From positions 1 through 32,370 of the forward strand of contig JBBPZD010000267.1 in NCBI GenBank assembly GCA_038199265.1: DNA of 32,370 nucleotides. Direction: 5' to 3'. A program made the translations under genes and the position numbers. Within the stretch, counting starts at the first letter, position 1. Every line of letters starts with the position of its first letter. The notes under the pieces are model-generated. The model saw nothing but the letters and a program-made list of their open reading frames with translations, made no database searches and was not told the origin of the DNA. Shown one piece after another: positions 32,071 to 32,370 of the stretch. The stretch is from Allobranchiibius sp038199265. GTDB taxonomy: Bacteria; Actinomycetota; Actinomycetes; Actinomycetales; Dermatophilaceae.

Positions 32071-32370
32071 ATGTCGAATATTGATCGACGAACTCTGCTG
32101 GCCAGTACGGCTGGTGCCTCCGCGGTAGCGATGTTGGGCGGCGTAGCGCTCGCGGGGACCGCAGACGCAGCGACCACCCGTCCAGTGTTGCGGCCGGGTT
32201 ACAGCGGTAACTGGGTGCTGGCGGCTCAGCGGCTGATGTGGGGGTCCGGTTTCTGGCTCGGGAACCTCGACGGCAATTTCGGACCGCTGATGCAGCAGGC
32301 CGTGTGGGCGGTGCAGAAGAACCGAAACCTGGGTCGCGACGGATTCATCGGCCCGAACACCTGGGACGCA
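32071..32370 (+). CDS. Tat-like secreted peptidoglycan-binding protein (partial, cut by window end)
   Basis: The first 100 codons of a longer gene. The N-terminus MSNIDRRTLLASTAGASAV has twin arginines followed by a hydrophobic stretch and a GTADA cleavage region near residue 30, so it is exported, probably by Tat. Residues about 40-100 (NWVLAAQRLMWGSGFW, LDGNFGPLMQQAVWAVQK, GRDGFIGPNTW) match the repeat of the PG_binding_1 domain. Such proteins often continue into a hydrolase or L,D-transpeptidase domain, which would lie beyond the window. GAAGAGGGG about 9 nt before the ATG serves as RBS. Confidence 0.82.
   Translation, partial: MSNIDRRTLLASTAGASAVAMLGGVALAGTADAATTRPVLRPGYSGNWVLAAQRLMWGSGFWLGNLDGNFGPLMQQAVWAVQKNRNLGRDGFIGPNTWDA

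Overview
This is high-GC DNA with dense, mostly ATG/GTG-started genes, many start-stop overlaps and typical actinobacterial families (DUF6297-like ABC permease, Bcr/CflA and DHA-type exporters, a kdpF-A-B-C-D-E operon, MarR-family regulators, secreted proteins with short signal peptides). It looks like chromosomal sequence from an Actinomycetota member, probably Micrococcales. That placement is inference from gene style; there is no rRNA or other marker here. I saw no tRNA, rRNA, CRISPR array, transposase, phage gene or replication origin.

Layout. 1-4005 (+): a uracil-DNA-glycosylase-like protein, a small secreted protein ending in a strong terminator, an amidase and a voltage-sensor-type K+ channel. 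4006-4536: a gene-poor stretch holding what look like broken gene remnants. 4537-12034 (-): a complete potassium-uptake operon, kdpF-kdpA-kdpB-kdpC-kdpD-kdpE, including the 28-residue KdpF; four helically phased CTTGA-like repeats lie just upstream of it. 12125-16054 (-): one 1309-residue polypeptide fusing a NuoL-like proton-conducting subunit (DabB type) to a DUF2309/DabA zinc domain, an inorganic-carbon uptake complex in one chain. A small winged-helix regulator (16136-16453, +) is divergent from it.

16463-19213 (+): a membrane protein, a DUF952 protein, a large hairpin, then a selenium-binding-protein/methanethiol-oxidase gene coupled to a 2Fe-2S ferredoxin. 19285-22159 (+): a three-gene overlapping operon of a CPBP-type membrane protease, an ABC ATPase and a multi-pass membrane protein. 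22238-26556 (+): an acyl-CoA ligase, a MarR regulator with two matching palindromic operator candidates flanking it, an MFS exporter, a strong terminator and an Fpg/Nei DNA glycosylase. 26558-27741: a YrhK-like membrane protein (-), a tiny membrane protein (+) and a rhodanese (-). 27773-30733 (+): an overlapping operon of pyridoxal kinase, homocysteine S-methyltransferase and an MFS exporter. 30892-31896 (+): a polyprenyl synthetase of the type known as family 2 encapsulin cargo. 32071-end (+): the N-terminus of a Tat-like secreted peptidoglycan-binding protein, cut by the window edge.

Two threads run through the window. One is ion and small-solute physiology: a K+ channel, K+ pump with sensor, and a bicarbonate pump driven by an ion gradient. 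The other is expression style: at least eight genes have a TANNNT -10-like hexamer exactly 6 or 7 nt before the start codon and no Shine-Dalgarno sequence, so leaderless transcripts are likely common here.
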